Source: an uncultured Bacillota bacterium (lineage in GTDB: Bacteria > Bacillota > Clostridia > Oscillospirales > Oscillospiraceae). Taken from it: DNA of 64,000 bases. The DNA lies in assembly GCA_947645675.1 (NCBI GenBank), contig CANSDP010000001.1, positions 186,001 through 250,000 of the forward strand, in the 5' to 3' direction. Both the position numbers and the translations under genes were made by a program. The notes under the pieces are model-generated. The model was not told the DNA's origin, searched no databases, and worked only from the letters and a program-made list of their open reading frames with translations. Positions 53,710 through 61,260 of this stretch are shown in pieces (the stretch's first letter is position 1; each line of letters starts with the position of its first letter).

Positions 53710-54380
53710 CCCTCCACCTCCAGCCGGTAGCCCACCCTGTTGACAGCCTGAAGGCAGCGCTCCCAGCCCACCTTTTTCCGCAGGCGCTGGACGTGGAGGT
53801 CCACCGCCTTGCTGCCGAAGGGATACTCCTCACCCCAGACATGCTCATAGATGGTCTCCCGGTACATCGCGCGCCGGGGATTCCGGGCGAAGAGAAGCAG
53901 CAGCTCATACTCCGTCTTAGTCAGGCTGACCTCCTGTCCGGCCCGCCACACCCGCATAGAGGCCGTGTCAATTTTCAGCCCGTTGATTTCCAGCACCATA
54001 TCCGTTTTCCGGTACCGGCGGAGAACCACGTCAATGCGGGCCAGCAGCTCTACCACCTCGAAGGGCTTGACAATGTAGTCCTCCGCCCCCAGCCTCAGTC
54101 CCTTCACCCGGTCCTGGACCGCGGATTTCGCCGTCAGAAAAATCACGGGAATCTCCAATGGCTGAATATACTCCATCAGCTCAAAGCCGTCAATCTCTGG
54201 AAGCATCACATCCAGCAGGATCAGATCATACCGGTTCTTCTCCAGCAGATTGGCCGCCTCCGCGCCGTCAAACGCGCAGGTGCAGTGAAAGCTCGCTTTG
54301 GACAGACTGAGGCGAATCAAGTCGGAGATGGGCTTTTCATCCTCCACAACCAGAATATGTATCAAAGCGGATCCCTCCAT
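53706..54380 (-). CDS. OmpR/PhoB-family response regulator
   Basis: 224 residues. Receiver domain with acidic pocket VVEDE, phospho-acceptor D57 in LILLDVMLP, Thr/Lys in FLTAKSA and YIVKPF. C-terminal winged helix: VSLTKTEYELLLLFARNPRRAMYRE and AVDLHVQRLRKKVG, ending RVGYRLE. The ATG at 54380 contains the best SD (GGAGGGA) in its own first codons, so translation may really start at TTG 54365. Partner of the kinase downstream. No clear promoter is visible between 54381 and the Rrf2 promoter. Confidence 0.94.
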   Translation of the reverse strand: MEGSALIHILVVEDEKPISDLIRLSLSKASFHCTCAFDGAEAANLLEKNRYDLILLDVMLPEIDGFELMEYIQPLEIPVIFLTAKSAVQDRVKGLRLGAEDYIVKPFEVVELLARIDVVLRRYRKTDMVLEINGLKIDTASMRVWRAGQEVSLTKTEYELLLLFARNPRRAMYRETIYEHVWGEEYPFGSKAVDLHVQRLRKKVGWERCLQAVNRVGYRLEVEG

Positions 54381-54493
54381 AGTCTTTTATTTATGATACG
54401 CCCCTCTGGCATCAAAACGGCAACAGCCCAACGGGATGCTGAACAGGCGGGAAATGAAATTTACAATCAGCGCAAAGCAATTTTTAATCGGAC

Positions 54494-54522
54494 TTGATAT
54501 TTCTGTCCAAAGGTCGTATAAT
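54494..54522 (+). promoter_or_regulatory. Promoter for the Rrf2 regulator
   Basis: TTGATA (54494-54499), 17-base spacer, TATAAT (54517-54522). Confidence 0.8.
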
Positions 54523-54579
54523 GTCCAGGAGCAAGATATCCCGGTCTGTTCTGGGAGCAGGGTGTGGTTTGGGAGAGTG

Positions 54580-54596
54580 CTTGAATGGTATTCGAG
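54580..54596 (+). promoter_or_regulatory. Inverted repeat in the Rrf2 leader
   Basis: CTTGAAT-GGT-ATTCGAG, 6 of 7 pairs, located about 50 bases after the predicted transcription start. Candidate autoregulatory site. Confidence 0.4.
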
Positions 54597-54616
54597 AGGT
54601 AAAAGGGGCGTCTGTG

Positions 54617-55048
54617 ATGTTGATTTCCACAAAGGGCCGCTATGCGCTGCGGGTGATGATTGACCTGGCCGAGCACCAGAGCGACGGCTTCATCCCGCTG
54701 AAGGAGATCGCCCAGCGGCAGGATATTTCGGAAAAATATCTGGAGAGCATCATCAAGCTTCTGGTGCGGGCCGGGATGCTCAGCGGCCTGCGGGGCAAGG
54801 GGGGCGGCTACAAGCTGACCAGGGCTCCGGAGCAGTACACGGTGGACGCCGTCCTCCGGCTGACGGAAAATACCCTGGCTCCCGTCTCCTGTCTGGATGA
54901 GGCCTCCGGCACCTGCGCCAACGAGGCGGAGTGCCGCACAATCGCCCTTTGGCAGGGGCTGGACAGGCTCATCAGCGACTATCTCAGCGGCGTTACCGTG
55001 GGAGACCTGATGCGCCGGGAATCCCCGGGGGACAGCTACGTCATATAG
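54617..55048 (+). CDS. Rrf2-family transcriptional regulator, IscR-like
   Basis: 143 residues from ATG 54617, where the conserved MLISTKGRYALRVMIDLAEH begins; SD AAAGGGG. Winged HTH: IPLKEIAQRQDISEKYLESIIKLLVRAGMLSGLRGKGGGYKL. Three cysteines in SCLDEASGTCANEAEC match the Fe-S-binding loop of IscR or CymR-type sensors (spacing C-x7-C-x5-C). It may sense Fe-S or cysteine status. No isc/suf or cys genes are adjacent, so targets are unknown; it likely controls its own promoter too. Confidence 0.93.
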   Translation: MLISTKGRYALRVMIDLAEHQSDGFIPLKEIAQRQDISEKYLESIIKLLVRAGMLSGLRGKGGGYKLTRAPEQYTVDAVLRLTENTLAPVSCLDEASGTCANEAECRTIALWQGLDRLISDYLSGVTVGDLMRRESPGDSYVI

Positions 55049-55057
55049 CGGTAAATC

Positions 55058-55088
55058 AAGGGCCCGCCGTAAGCAACGGCGGGCCCTT
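55058..55088. terminator. Bidirectional terminator between the Rrf2 gene and purC
   Basis: Perfect 13-bp stem AAGGGCCCGCCGT (55058-55070) / 55076-55088, then TTTTG. Confidence 0.9.
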
Positions 55089-55095
55089 TTGTGTA

Positions 55096-55809
55096 TTAAA
55101 GGTGCTGAGTCAGGCGGCTCATGACCTGCTCATAGGCGGCCTCCACGCCGCCCATGTCCCGGCGGAAGCGGTCCTTGTCCAGCTTCTCATGGGTCTCGGA
55201 GTCCCAGAGACGGCAGGTGTCGGGGCTGATCTCGTCGGCCAGAACGATGGTCCCGTCGGCCAGACGGCCGAACTCCAGCTTGAAGTCTACCAGGGTAACG
55301 CCGCACTCGGCCCACACCTCCTGCATCAGCTTGTCCACCGTGAGGGCGTACCTGCGGATCAGAGCCAGCTCCCCGGCGGTGGCCAGCTTCAGAGCCAGGG
55401 CGTGGTCCTCGCTCATCAGTGGGTCGCCCAGGTCGTCGTTCTTATAGGACAGCTCAAAGGTGGGCTGCTCAAAGACAATGCCCTCCTCCACACCGTAGCG
55501 CTTGGCGAAGGAGCCGGCGGAGATGTTGCGCACGATGACCTCCAGGGGGACAATGGACACCTTCTTTACCAGCGTCTCCCGGTCGCTGAGCTCCTTGACC
55601 AGGTGGGTGGGGATGCCCTCCTTTTCCAGGCGGGCCATGAGCAGGTTGCTCATTTTGTTGTTGATGACTCCCTTGCCGGCGATGGTGCCCTTTTTCAGGC
55701 CATTGAAGGCGGTGGCGTCGTCCTTGTAAGAGACGATGAGCTGTTCCGGGTCGTCGGTGGTGTAGACCTTCTTGGCTTTGCCCTCATAGAGCAGTTCCTT
55801 TTTCTCCAT
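55096..55809 (-). CDS. purC: Phosphoribosylaminoimidazole-succinocarboxamide (SAICAR) synthase
   Basis: ATP-dependent ligase that joins CAIR and aspartate to SAICAR in purine synthesis. 237 residues from ATG 55809, with GAGGAGA upstream. Motifs: LLYEGKAKKVYTTDDP, FKDDATAFNG-like YKDDATAFNG, VEVIVRNISAGSFAKRYG-like region, and EFGRLADGTIVLADEISPDTCRLWD. Alone here; other pur genes are not in the window. Transcribed from a consensus promoter at 55858-55887. Confidence 0.96.
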   Translation of the reverse strand: MEKKELLYEGKAKKVYTTDDPEQLIVSYKDDATAFNGLKKGTIAGKGVINNKMSNLLMARLEKEGIPTHLVKELSDRETLVKKVSIVPLEVIVRNISAGSFAKRYGVEEGIVFEQPTFELSYKNDDLGDPLMSEDHALALKLATAGELALIRRYALTVDKLMQEVWAECGVTLVDFKLEFGRLADGTIVLADEISPDTCRLWDSETHEKLDKDRFRRDMGGVEAAYEQVMSRLTQHL

Positions 55810-55857
55810 AGTAATTCTCCTCTGTATCAATTCAGTAATTTTTTAGGGTTTGGGAGC

Positions 55858-55887
55858 ATTATAAGCCGGGGAGGAGAGGGTTGTCAA
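55858..55887 (-). promoter_or_regulatory. Consensus promoter for purC
   Basis: Minus strand TTGACA (55887-55882), 18-base spacer, TATAAT (55863-55858); leader about 40 bases. No purine riboswitch-like fold is seen. Confidence 0.88.
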
Positions 55888-55939
55888 GGGGTATTTGTCC
55901 CTTTGACGGCCGCGTCGGGGGATGGGAACAGGGGGAGGT

Positions 55940-57535
55940 TTACAGCTCCTTCTGAGCGGCCAGGTAGTCGTCATAGGTGGTCTTGCGGTCGATGAGCTTG
56001 CCGCCGGCGGTGAAGTCAAAGACCCGGTTGCACACCGTCTGAATGAGCTGGTGGTCGTGGGAGGCCACCAGCACGTTGCACTTCACAGCCTCAAGCCCTT
56101 TGTTCAGGGCGGCGATGGACTCCAGGTCCAGATGGTTGGTGGGCTGGTCCAGCATGAGGACGTTGGCCCCGGACAGCATCATCCGGGACAGCATGCAACG
56201 CACCTTCTCGCCGCCGGAGAGCACCTTTACCGGCTTGTGGACCTCGTCCCCGGAGAAGAGCATCCGGCCCAGGAAGCCCCGGAGATACTGCTCCTGGGGG
56301 TCGGGGGAGAACTGGCGCAGCCACTGGACCAGATCGTCGTCGTTGTCCTGGAAGTAGGGGGTGTTGTCCTTGGGGAAGTAGGAGAAGGTGGCGGTCTGGC
56401 CCCACTTCACGGTGCCCTCGTCGGGCTCCAGCTCGCCGGCCAGAATTTTGAAGAGGGCGGTGTGGGCGTTCTCGTTGTCCCCCACGAAGGCGATCTTCTC
56501 GTCGTGGCCCACGATGAAGCTCACCTTGTCCAGCACCTTCACCCCGTCGATGGTCTTGGACACGTCGGTGACAAAGAGGATATCCTTGCCCACCTCCCGG
56601 TCGGGGGTAAAGCCCACCCAGGGGTAGCGGCGGGAGGAGGCGGGCATCTCCTCCACGGTGAGCTTGTCCAGCAGCTTACGCCGGGCGGTGGCCTGCTTGC
56701 TCTTGGACTTGTTGGCGGAGAAGCGGGAGATAAAGTCCTGCAATTCCTTGATTTTCTCCTCGTTGCGCTTGTTCTGGCTCTTGATGAGCTGCTGGACCAG
56801 CTGGGAGGACTCATACCAGAAGTCGTAGTTGCCCACGTACATCTTAATCTTGCCGTAGTCGATGTCTACAATGTGGGTGCAGACGGTGTTGAGGAAGTGC
56901 CGGTCATGGGACACCACAATCACCGTGCCCTCGAAGTCCAGCAAAAAGTCCTCCAGCCAGTTCACCGCGTCGATGTCCAGGTTGTTGGTGGGCTCGTCCA
57001 TCATCAGCAGATCGGGATTGCCGAACAGCGCCTGGGCCAGCAGGACCTTCACCTTGAGCCGGGGGTCCAGGGTGGCCATGTCGTTATAGTGGTACTCGGT
57101 GCCGATGCCCAGGCCCTGGAGGATGCGGCTGGCGTCGGATTCCGCCTCCCAGCCCCCCAGCTCGGCGTACTCCTCCTCCAGCTGGCAGGCCAAGAGCCCG
57201 TCCTCGTCGGTCATCTCCTCCTTGGCGTAGAGGGCCTCCTTCTCCTTGCCAATGTCGTAGAGGCGCTGGTTGCCCATGATGACGGTATCCATCACGTGAT
57301 AGGCGTCGTAGGCGTTCTGGTCCTGTTTTAAGACCGACATGCGGATGTTGGGCAGAATGGACACCTGGCCGGAGGTGGAGTCCAGCTCGCCGGAGAGGAT
57401 TTTCAGAAAGGTGGACTTGCCAGCTCCGTTGGCGCCGATGATGCCGTAGCAGTTGCCTCGGAGGAATTGCAGATCCACATGGGAAAACAGCGGGGCGCCG
57501 CTGTAATTCAGGCTCAGGTCGGTGACAGTGATCAT
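55940..57535 (-). CDS. ABC-F ATPase, YbiT/YkpA-like, with a non-canonical second site
   Basis: Soluble twin-ATPase protein of the ABC-F family, which act on the ribosome. 531 residues from ATG 57535 (AAGGAG upstream). NBD1: Walker A GANGAGKST with K40, a degenerate signature (TLDPRLKVKVLLAQAL) and Walker B LLMMDEPTNNLD. A linker with KSKQATARRKLLDKL lies between. NBD2: the Walker A position reads GDNENAHTALF with H358 instead of Lys, the signature LSGGEKVRCML is intact, and Walker B is MLDQPTNHLD with Gln464 in place of the catalytic Glu. Thus site 2 probably binds but does not hydrolyse ATP. Similar DQPTN forms are, from memory, found in YkpA-type proteins. Confidence 0.9.
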   Translation of the reverse strand: MITVTDLSLNYSGAPLFSHVDLQFLRGNCYGIIGANGAGKSTFLKILSGELDSTSGQVSILPNIRMSVLKQDQNAYDAYHVMDTVIMGNQRLYDIGKEKEALYAKEEMTDEDGLLACQLEEEYAELGGWEAESDASRILQGLGIGTEYHYNDMATLDPRLKVKVLLAQALFGNPDLLMMDEPTNNLDIDAVNWLEDFLLDFEGTVIVVSHDRHFLNTVCTHIVDIDYGKIKMYVGNYDFWYESSQLVQQLIKSQNKRNEEKIKELQDFISRFSANKSKSKQATARRKLLDKLTVEEMPASSRRYPWVGFTPDREVGKDILFVTDVSKTIDGVKVLDKVSFIVGHDEKIAFVGDNENAHTALFKILAGELEPDEGTVKWGQTATFSYFPKDNTPYFQDNDDDLVQWLRQFSPDPQEQYLRGFLGRMLFSGDEVHKPVKVLSGGEKVRCMLSRMMLSGANVLMLDQPTNHLDLESIAALNKGLEAVKCNVLVASHDHQLIQTVCNRVFDFTAGGKLIDRKTTYDDYLAAQKEL

Positions 57536-57594
57536 AGATTGCCGCTCCTTTTCCGTGCTCAAAATATACGCAGCTCATCATACCACAAAAATGA

Positions 57595-57634
57595 AAAAAA
57601 AGACAGCGCTTTTTTGCAAAAGGCTGTCTTTTTT
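57595..57634 (-). terminator. Terminator after the 57667 gene
   Basis: AAAAAGACAGC (up to 57607) pairs with GCTGTCTTTTT (57623-57633). T/A-rich on both sides. It separates this small gene from the ABC-F gene. Confidence 0.8.
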
Positions 57635-57666
57635 CTGCCTTTTCTTTTGGAGAAAGTGACCGAAAT

Positions 57667-57945
57667 TCAGTCGGAGCCGCCCTGCCGCTCTATTTTGACG
57701 TTGAGCTCCCGGTCAAACAGCTGGACCAGCTTTTCCACCCGCTGGACGCACTCCGGGTCGGTCAGCCGGTCATTTTCCAGAATACATCGGATGGCCTCCA
57801 GTGTCTGGACCGCTTTGCTCTCCACAGCCTGGGAGATGACGGTGGGGTGTGTGCGTTCCATATGACTGATCATCAGCTTGCCCACCGCGGCATAGCAGAG
57901 TCCGTCTACAACATTATTTGCGCTATAATTTGTATCTTTATTCAT
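57667..57945 (-). CDS. Hypothetical small protein, 92 residues
   Basis: I do not recognise it. 92 residues, mostly helical by pattern, no signal peptide. Notable stretch: [47 protein letters not shown] reduced to alternating hydrophobic helices; the second half ([21 protein letters not shown]) is a likely amphipathic helix. Divergent from a 62-residue RHH protein with both starts about 95 bases apart. SD AGGAGA, promoter at 57976-58004. Its AT-rich upstream region contrasts with the rest of the window. Confidence 0.65.
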   Translation of the reverse strand: MNKDTNYSANNVVDGLCYAAVGKLMISHMERTHPTVISQAVESKAVQTLEAIRCILENDRLTDPECVQRVEKLVQLFDRELNVKIERQGGSD

Positions 57946-57975
57946 GTTCTTCTCCTCTACATTTTTTATAACTAT

Positions 57976-58004
57976 AGTATAACATATATTTTAATTATTT
58001 TCAA
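57976..58004 (-). promoter_or_regulatory. Promoter for the 57667 gene
   Basis: Minus strand TTGAAA (58004-57999), 17-base spacer, TATACT (57981-57976), in very AT-rich DNA. The repetitive TATAACTATAGTATAAC region could also carry an operator for the divergent RHH protein. Confidence 0.7.
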
Positions 58005-58040
58005 GGGTAAACTATGTTTAAATCAAAGGAGGAAAGGCCA

Positions 58041-58229
58041 ATGGAAAATGATCATCTTTTGATTCGGCCCAGAGGAGATGACGGTTATAAAGTCTTTTCT
58101 GTTCGTATAAAAGAGCAGACACTTCAGGGAGTTGAGGAAGTTGCGGCCCGCACCGGGCGCAGCCGGAACGAGCTGATCGGCCTGATGCTGGACTACGCGC
58201 TGCCACGTATAAAAATTGAGAATGAGTAA
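58041..58229 (+). CDS. Ribbon-helix-helix DNA-binding protein
   Basis: 62 residues from ATG 58041, preceded by AAAGGAGG; a longer start at 58014 lacks an SD. One RHH (CopG/Arc-type) domain: strand KVFSVRIKEQTLQG, helix VEEVAARTGRSRNELI, then helix GLMLDYALPRI. Such proteins dimerise and bind short DNA repeats, and often act as antitoxins or copy-number regulators. No toxin-like gene follows it, and the divergent 57667 gene is the only neighbour. Function beyond DNA binding is not assigned. Confidence 0.8.
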   Translation: MENDHLLIRPRGDDGYKVFSVRIKEQTLQGVEEVAARTGRSRNELIGLMLDYALPRIKIENE

Positions 58230-58299
58230 ATAATTATTCACAAAACAGCTTTTATCCCGGCGATTTTTGAAATTTTTTTCATTTTGGTTAAAATTTTTC

Positions 58300-58328
58300 T
58301 TGCAAATGCCCGGAGACTGTGATATACT
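58300..58328 (+). promoter_or_regulatory. Promoter for a candidate small RNA
   Basis: TTGCAA (58300-58305), 17-base spacer, TATACT (58323-58328), preceded by A/T-rich DNA. No coding start lies downstream on this strand. Confidence 0.7.
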
Positions 58329-58334
58329 TCTCCT

Positions 58335-58404
58335 CGGTCGAAAGACCGCCTGTGCATGTTCATCCCCTGTAATAACGGCCGAGTTCTCCCGGCCGTTATT
58401 ATTA
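58335..58404 (+). ncRNA. Candidate small regulatory RNA, about 70 bases
   Basis: Starts at the predicted +1 of the promoter at 58300-58328. Hairpin 1: CGGTC-GAAA-GACCG (58335-58348, GNRA tetraloop). A single-stranded C-rich stretch with CATCCCCTG follows. Hairpin 2: AATAACGGCCG (58371-58381) / 58390-58400, then ATTATG, a weak terminator tail. C-rich single-stranded segments often pair with ribosome sites in Firmicute small RNAs. It is not a family I can name. Confidence 0.45.
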
Positions 58405-58419
58405 TGTCCGGCAGCAATG

Positions 58420-58461
58420 AAATCCCCCCTGACACAGCGTATATTGTGTCAGGGGGGATTT
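58420..58461. terminator. Terminator after the thioredoxin-reductase-like gene
   Basis: Perfect 17-bp stem AAATCCCCCCTGACACA (58420-58436) / 58445-58461, loop GCGTATAT; A/T flanks allow action on both strands. Confidence 0.88.
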
Positions 58462-58480
58462 TACAGAGCGGGAAGGCGGC

Positions 58481-59323
58481 CTACCGGTCCAGATACTCAC
58501 AGGCGGACAGGGCGGCCACATGGCCCTCTCCTACCGCCTTGGACACCTGGAGGGGTCCGCCGGTGCAGTCCCCGGCGGCAAAGACCCCGGGGAGGTTGGT
58601 GGCCATGCGCCGGTCCACCTGAATGGCCCCATCCTCGGCGGCCAGACCGGGCAGAAGGTCGGTGGGAGCCACCGCCCGGCGGAGGATGAACACCCCGGAG
58701 CAGGGGAGAAGGGCTCCGTCGGCCTCCAGTCCGGTGACCGACTGCTCCCCCTGAACGGCCAGCCTCCTTGCCTTCACATAGGGGATGTCCTCTGCCAGCC
58801 CCTTTGGCGGCTGGGGGGAGACGTAGACCACCTGACAGCCCAGACTGCTGAGATAACCGGCCTCCTGGGGCGCGTCGGGGGCCAGGCCCACCACGACCAC
58901 CGGCTTGCCGCGATAGAGCATCCCGTCACAGGTGGCGCAGTAGCTCACCCCCCGGCCCAGATAGGTCTCCTCGCCGGGGTATTTGGCCTGACGGACCACG
59001 CCGGGGGCCAGGATCAAGGCCTTGCCCTGATAGACCTCGCTGCCCACGGTGATGGAGAAGCCGTCCCACTCCAGAAGGGACAGAGCCTTGCCCACCACAA
59101 ATTCCGTGCCCAGGGCGGCGGCGTGCTCATAGAGCTCCTCCAGAAGCTCCAGCCCCGTCCGGCCGGGGAGGCCGGGGTAGTTGTCCACCCGCTCCGCCTT
59201 GGCCAGGGGGCTGTCCCGCCAGGGGTTGCCGATGACCAGAACACTCTTGTCCCGCCCCCGGGCGGCGATGGCGGCGGCCAGTCCCGCCGGGCCGGAGCCC
59301 AGTATGATGATATCGTATGTCAT
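58481..59323 (-). CDS. Thioredoxin-reductase-like flavoprotein with degenerate NADPH site
   Basis: 280 residues from ATG 59323 (AGAAGGAG upstream); the frame is open 39 codons further without an SD. FAD motif ILGSGPAGLAAAI (9-20) and redox-active C129-A-T-C132 in the usual TrxB place, so thiol-disulfide chemistry is likely. The NADPH half is abnormal: GGGxSA reads GLAPDAPQEA and the HRRxxxR motif reads SPQPPKG. At 280 residues it is shorter than TrxB (about 310). From memory, clostridial ferredoxin-dependent flavin thioredoxin reductases lose exactly these motifs. No thioredoxin gene is adjacent. Confidence 0.88.
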   Translation of the reverse strand: MTYDIIILGSGPAGLAAAIAARGRDKSVLVIGNPWRDSPLAKAERVDNYPGLPGRTGLELLEELYEHAAALGTEFVVGKALSLLEWDGFSITVGSEVYQGKALILAPGVVRQAKYPGEETYLGRGVSYCATCDGMLYRGKPVVVVGLAPDAPQEAGYLSSLGCQVVYVSPQPPKGLAEDIPYVKARRLAVQGEQSVTGLEADGALLPCSGVFILRRAVAPTDLLPGLAAEDGAIQVDRRMATNLPGVFAAGDCTGGPLQVSKAVGEGHVAALSACEYLDR

Positions 59324-59411
59324 GCGATTCTCCTTCTGTAGGGACGCTTCATGAAGCGCCCGCTGTTTTCGCCAGCGATGCTTGGCATGCGGACGTGCCT
59401 CTACAGCCTCT

Positions 59412-59440
59412 ATTATATCCCCTTTTCCCGGCGGGAACAA
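59412..59440 (-). promoter_or_regulatory. Promoter for the flavoprotein gene
   Basis: Minus strand TTGTTC (59440-59435), 17-base spacer, TATAAT (59417-59412); leader about 80 bases. Confidence 0.75.
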
Positions 59441-59457
59441 GGCTTTTCAGGAAATAC

Positions 59458-59486
59458 TTGCAAGGAGGGGCGTTCTGGTGTAAAAT
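59458..59486 (+). promoter_or_regulatory. Promoter for glnS
   Basis: TTGCAA (59458-59463), 17-base spacer, TAAAAT (59481-59486). It is back-to-back with the flavoprotein promoter. Confidence 0.75.
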
Positions 59487-59516
59487 AGCACCATTGACAA
59501 AGGAGGAGAGAAGCCC

Positions 59517-61220
59517 ATGTCTGATGAAATCAAAATCGTCAACGCGGAAGAACAGGAGAGCCAGAACTTTATCCACCAGTTCATTACGGAGGACATCGCC
59601 GAGGGGGGGCGCTGTGCCGGGATGCAGGTCCACACCCGTTTTCCCCCCGAGCCCAACGGCTATCTGCATATCGGCCACTGCAAGGCCCTGACCATCGACT
59701 TCGGTACAGCTGAGAAGTTCGGCGGCATCTGCAATCTGCGCATGGATGACACCAACCCCACCAAGGAGGACGAGGAGTTTGTGGACGCCATCAAGGAGGA
59801 CATCCACTGGCTGGGCTTCGACTGGGGGGACCGGTTTTTCTACGGTTCTGACTACTTCGAGGAGGACTACCGCCAGGCGGAGCTGCTGATTCAGAAGGGG
59901 CTGGCCTATGTCTGCCAGCTGACCCCCGAGGAGTTTAAGGAGTATCGGGGCGGCGTGGGCGTTCCCGCCCGCTCTCCCTGGCGGGACCGGCCCATCGAGG
60001 AGAGCCTGGACCTGTTCCGCCGGATGCGGGCAGGGGAGTTTCCCGACGGAGCCATGACCCTCCGGGCCAAGATCGACTTGGTCAGCGGCAACTTCAACAT
60101 GCGGGACCCGGTGATCTATCGGATCAACCATCTGCCCCACCACCGCCACGGGAGCAAGTGGTGCATCTATCCCATGTACGACTTCGCCCACCCAATCCAG
60201 GACGCCCTGGAGGGCATCACCCACTCCCTTTGCTCCCTGGAGTTTGAGGCCCACCGGCCCCTGTACAACTGGGTCATTGAACACTGCGACCTGCCCAGCA
60301 AGCCCCGGCAGATTGAGTTCGCCCGGCTGGGCATCGACCACACCGTCATGTCCAAGCGGAAGCTGCGCCGCCTGGTGGAGGAGGGCCGGGTGGCCGGCTG
60401 GGACGACCCCCGCATGCCCACCCTGTGCGGCCTGCGCCGCCGGGGCTACACCCCCCGCTCCATCCGGAACTTCTGTGAGCGCATCGGCGTGGCCAAGTCG
60501 GCCAACGTGGTGGAGTACGCCTTCCTGGAGCACTGCCTGCGGGAGGACCTGAACGACCACGCCCAGCGGGCTATGGCGGTGCTGCGGCCCGTCAAGCTGG
60601 TCATCACCAACTACCCCGCCGGCCAGAGCGAGACCTTTGAGGTGGAGAACAACCCCAACGACCCTGGCGCCGGAACCCGGAGCGTCACCTTCTCCCGGGA
60701 ACTGTGGGTGGAGGCGGAGGACTTCCTCCCCGAGCCCATCCCCAAGTACAAGCGCCTCTATCCCGGCGGGCCCGAGTGCCGTTTGAAGGGGGCTTACCTC
60801 ATTAGGTGTGTGGGCTATGAGACCGACGAGGCGGGCAACGTCACCGAAATCGCCGCCGAGTACGACCCGGACTCCAAGGGGGGCAACCCCGCCGACGGCC
60901 GGAAGGTGAAGGGGGCCACCATCCACTGGGTGGACGCCGCCACCGCTGTGGACGCGGAGGTCCGGCTGTATGACAACCTCTTCGCCGACGAGAACCCCGA
61001 CAGCGGCGACAAGGACTTTTTGGAGTGCCTGAACCCCAACTCCCTGGAGGTGCTCACCGGCTGCAAGCTGGAGGCCTCTCTGGCCTCCGCCCAGCCCGCT
61101 GACCGCTTCCAGTTCCTCCGCCTGGGCTACTTCTGCGCCGACTCCAGGGACACAGCCCCCGGCGCCCTGGTCTTTAACCGGGCCGTCAGCTTGAAGGACG
61201 GCTTTAAGCCTGGAAAATAA
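59517..61220 (+). CDS. glnS: Glutaminyl-tRNA synthetase
   Basis: Charges tRNA-Gln directly. 567 residues. HIGH-type motif YLHIGHCKA (about 50) preceded by TRFPPEPNG, KMSKS-type motif as HTVMSKRKL, and the GlnRS-specific anticodon-binding beta-barrel half (NYPAGQSETFEVENNPND and, near the end, NRAVSLKDGF). The N-terminal FIHQFITEDIAEG matches bacterial GlnRS. Most Firmicutes make Gln-tRNA through GatCAB, so this is a minority trait of the phylum. SD AAAGGAGGAGAG. Confidence 0.96.
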   Translation: MSDEIKIVNAEEQESQNFIHQFITEDIAEGGRCAGMQVHTRFPPEPNGYLHIGHCKALTIDFGTAEKFGGICNLRMDDTNPTKEDEEFVDAIKEDIHWLGFDWGDRFFYGSDYFEEDYRQAELLIQKGLAYVCQLTPEEFKEYRGGVGVPARSPWRDRPIEESLDLFRRMRAGEFPDGAMTLRAKIDLVSGNFNMRDPVIYRINHLPHHRHGSKWCIYPMYDFAHPIQDALEGITHSLCSLEFEAHRPLYNWVIEHCDLPSKPRQIEFARLGIDHTVMSKRKLRRLVEEGRVAGWDDPRMPTLCGLRRRGYTPRSIRNFCERIGVAKSANVVEYAFLEHCLREDLNDHAQRAMAVLRPVKLVITNYPAGQSETFEVENNPNDPGAGTRSVTFSRELWVEAEDFLPEPIPKYKRLYPGGPECRLKGAYLIRCVGYETDEAGNVTEIAAEYDPDSKGGNPADGRKVKGATIHWVDAATAVDAEVRLYDNLFADENPDSGDKDFLECLNPNSLEVLTGCKLEASLASAQPADRFQFLRLGYFCADSRDTAPGALVFNRAVSLKDGFKPGK

Positions 61221-61260
61221 AAAATCACCCGTCTGCCTGGGCAGGCGGGTGATTTTTTAT
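61217..61260. terminator. Bidirectional terminator glnS / obgE
   Basis: ATAAAAAATCACCCG (from 61217) pairs with CGGGTGATTTTTTAT (to 61260), with inner TCTGCC/GGCAGG pairing. It overlaps the obgE stop region. Confidence 0.9.

Noticed and set aside
58267-58689. Plus-strand 140-codon frame over the small RNA candidate
   Set aside because: No SD, crosses two strong hairpins and runs into the antisense of the flavoprotein gene.
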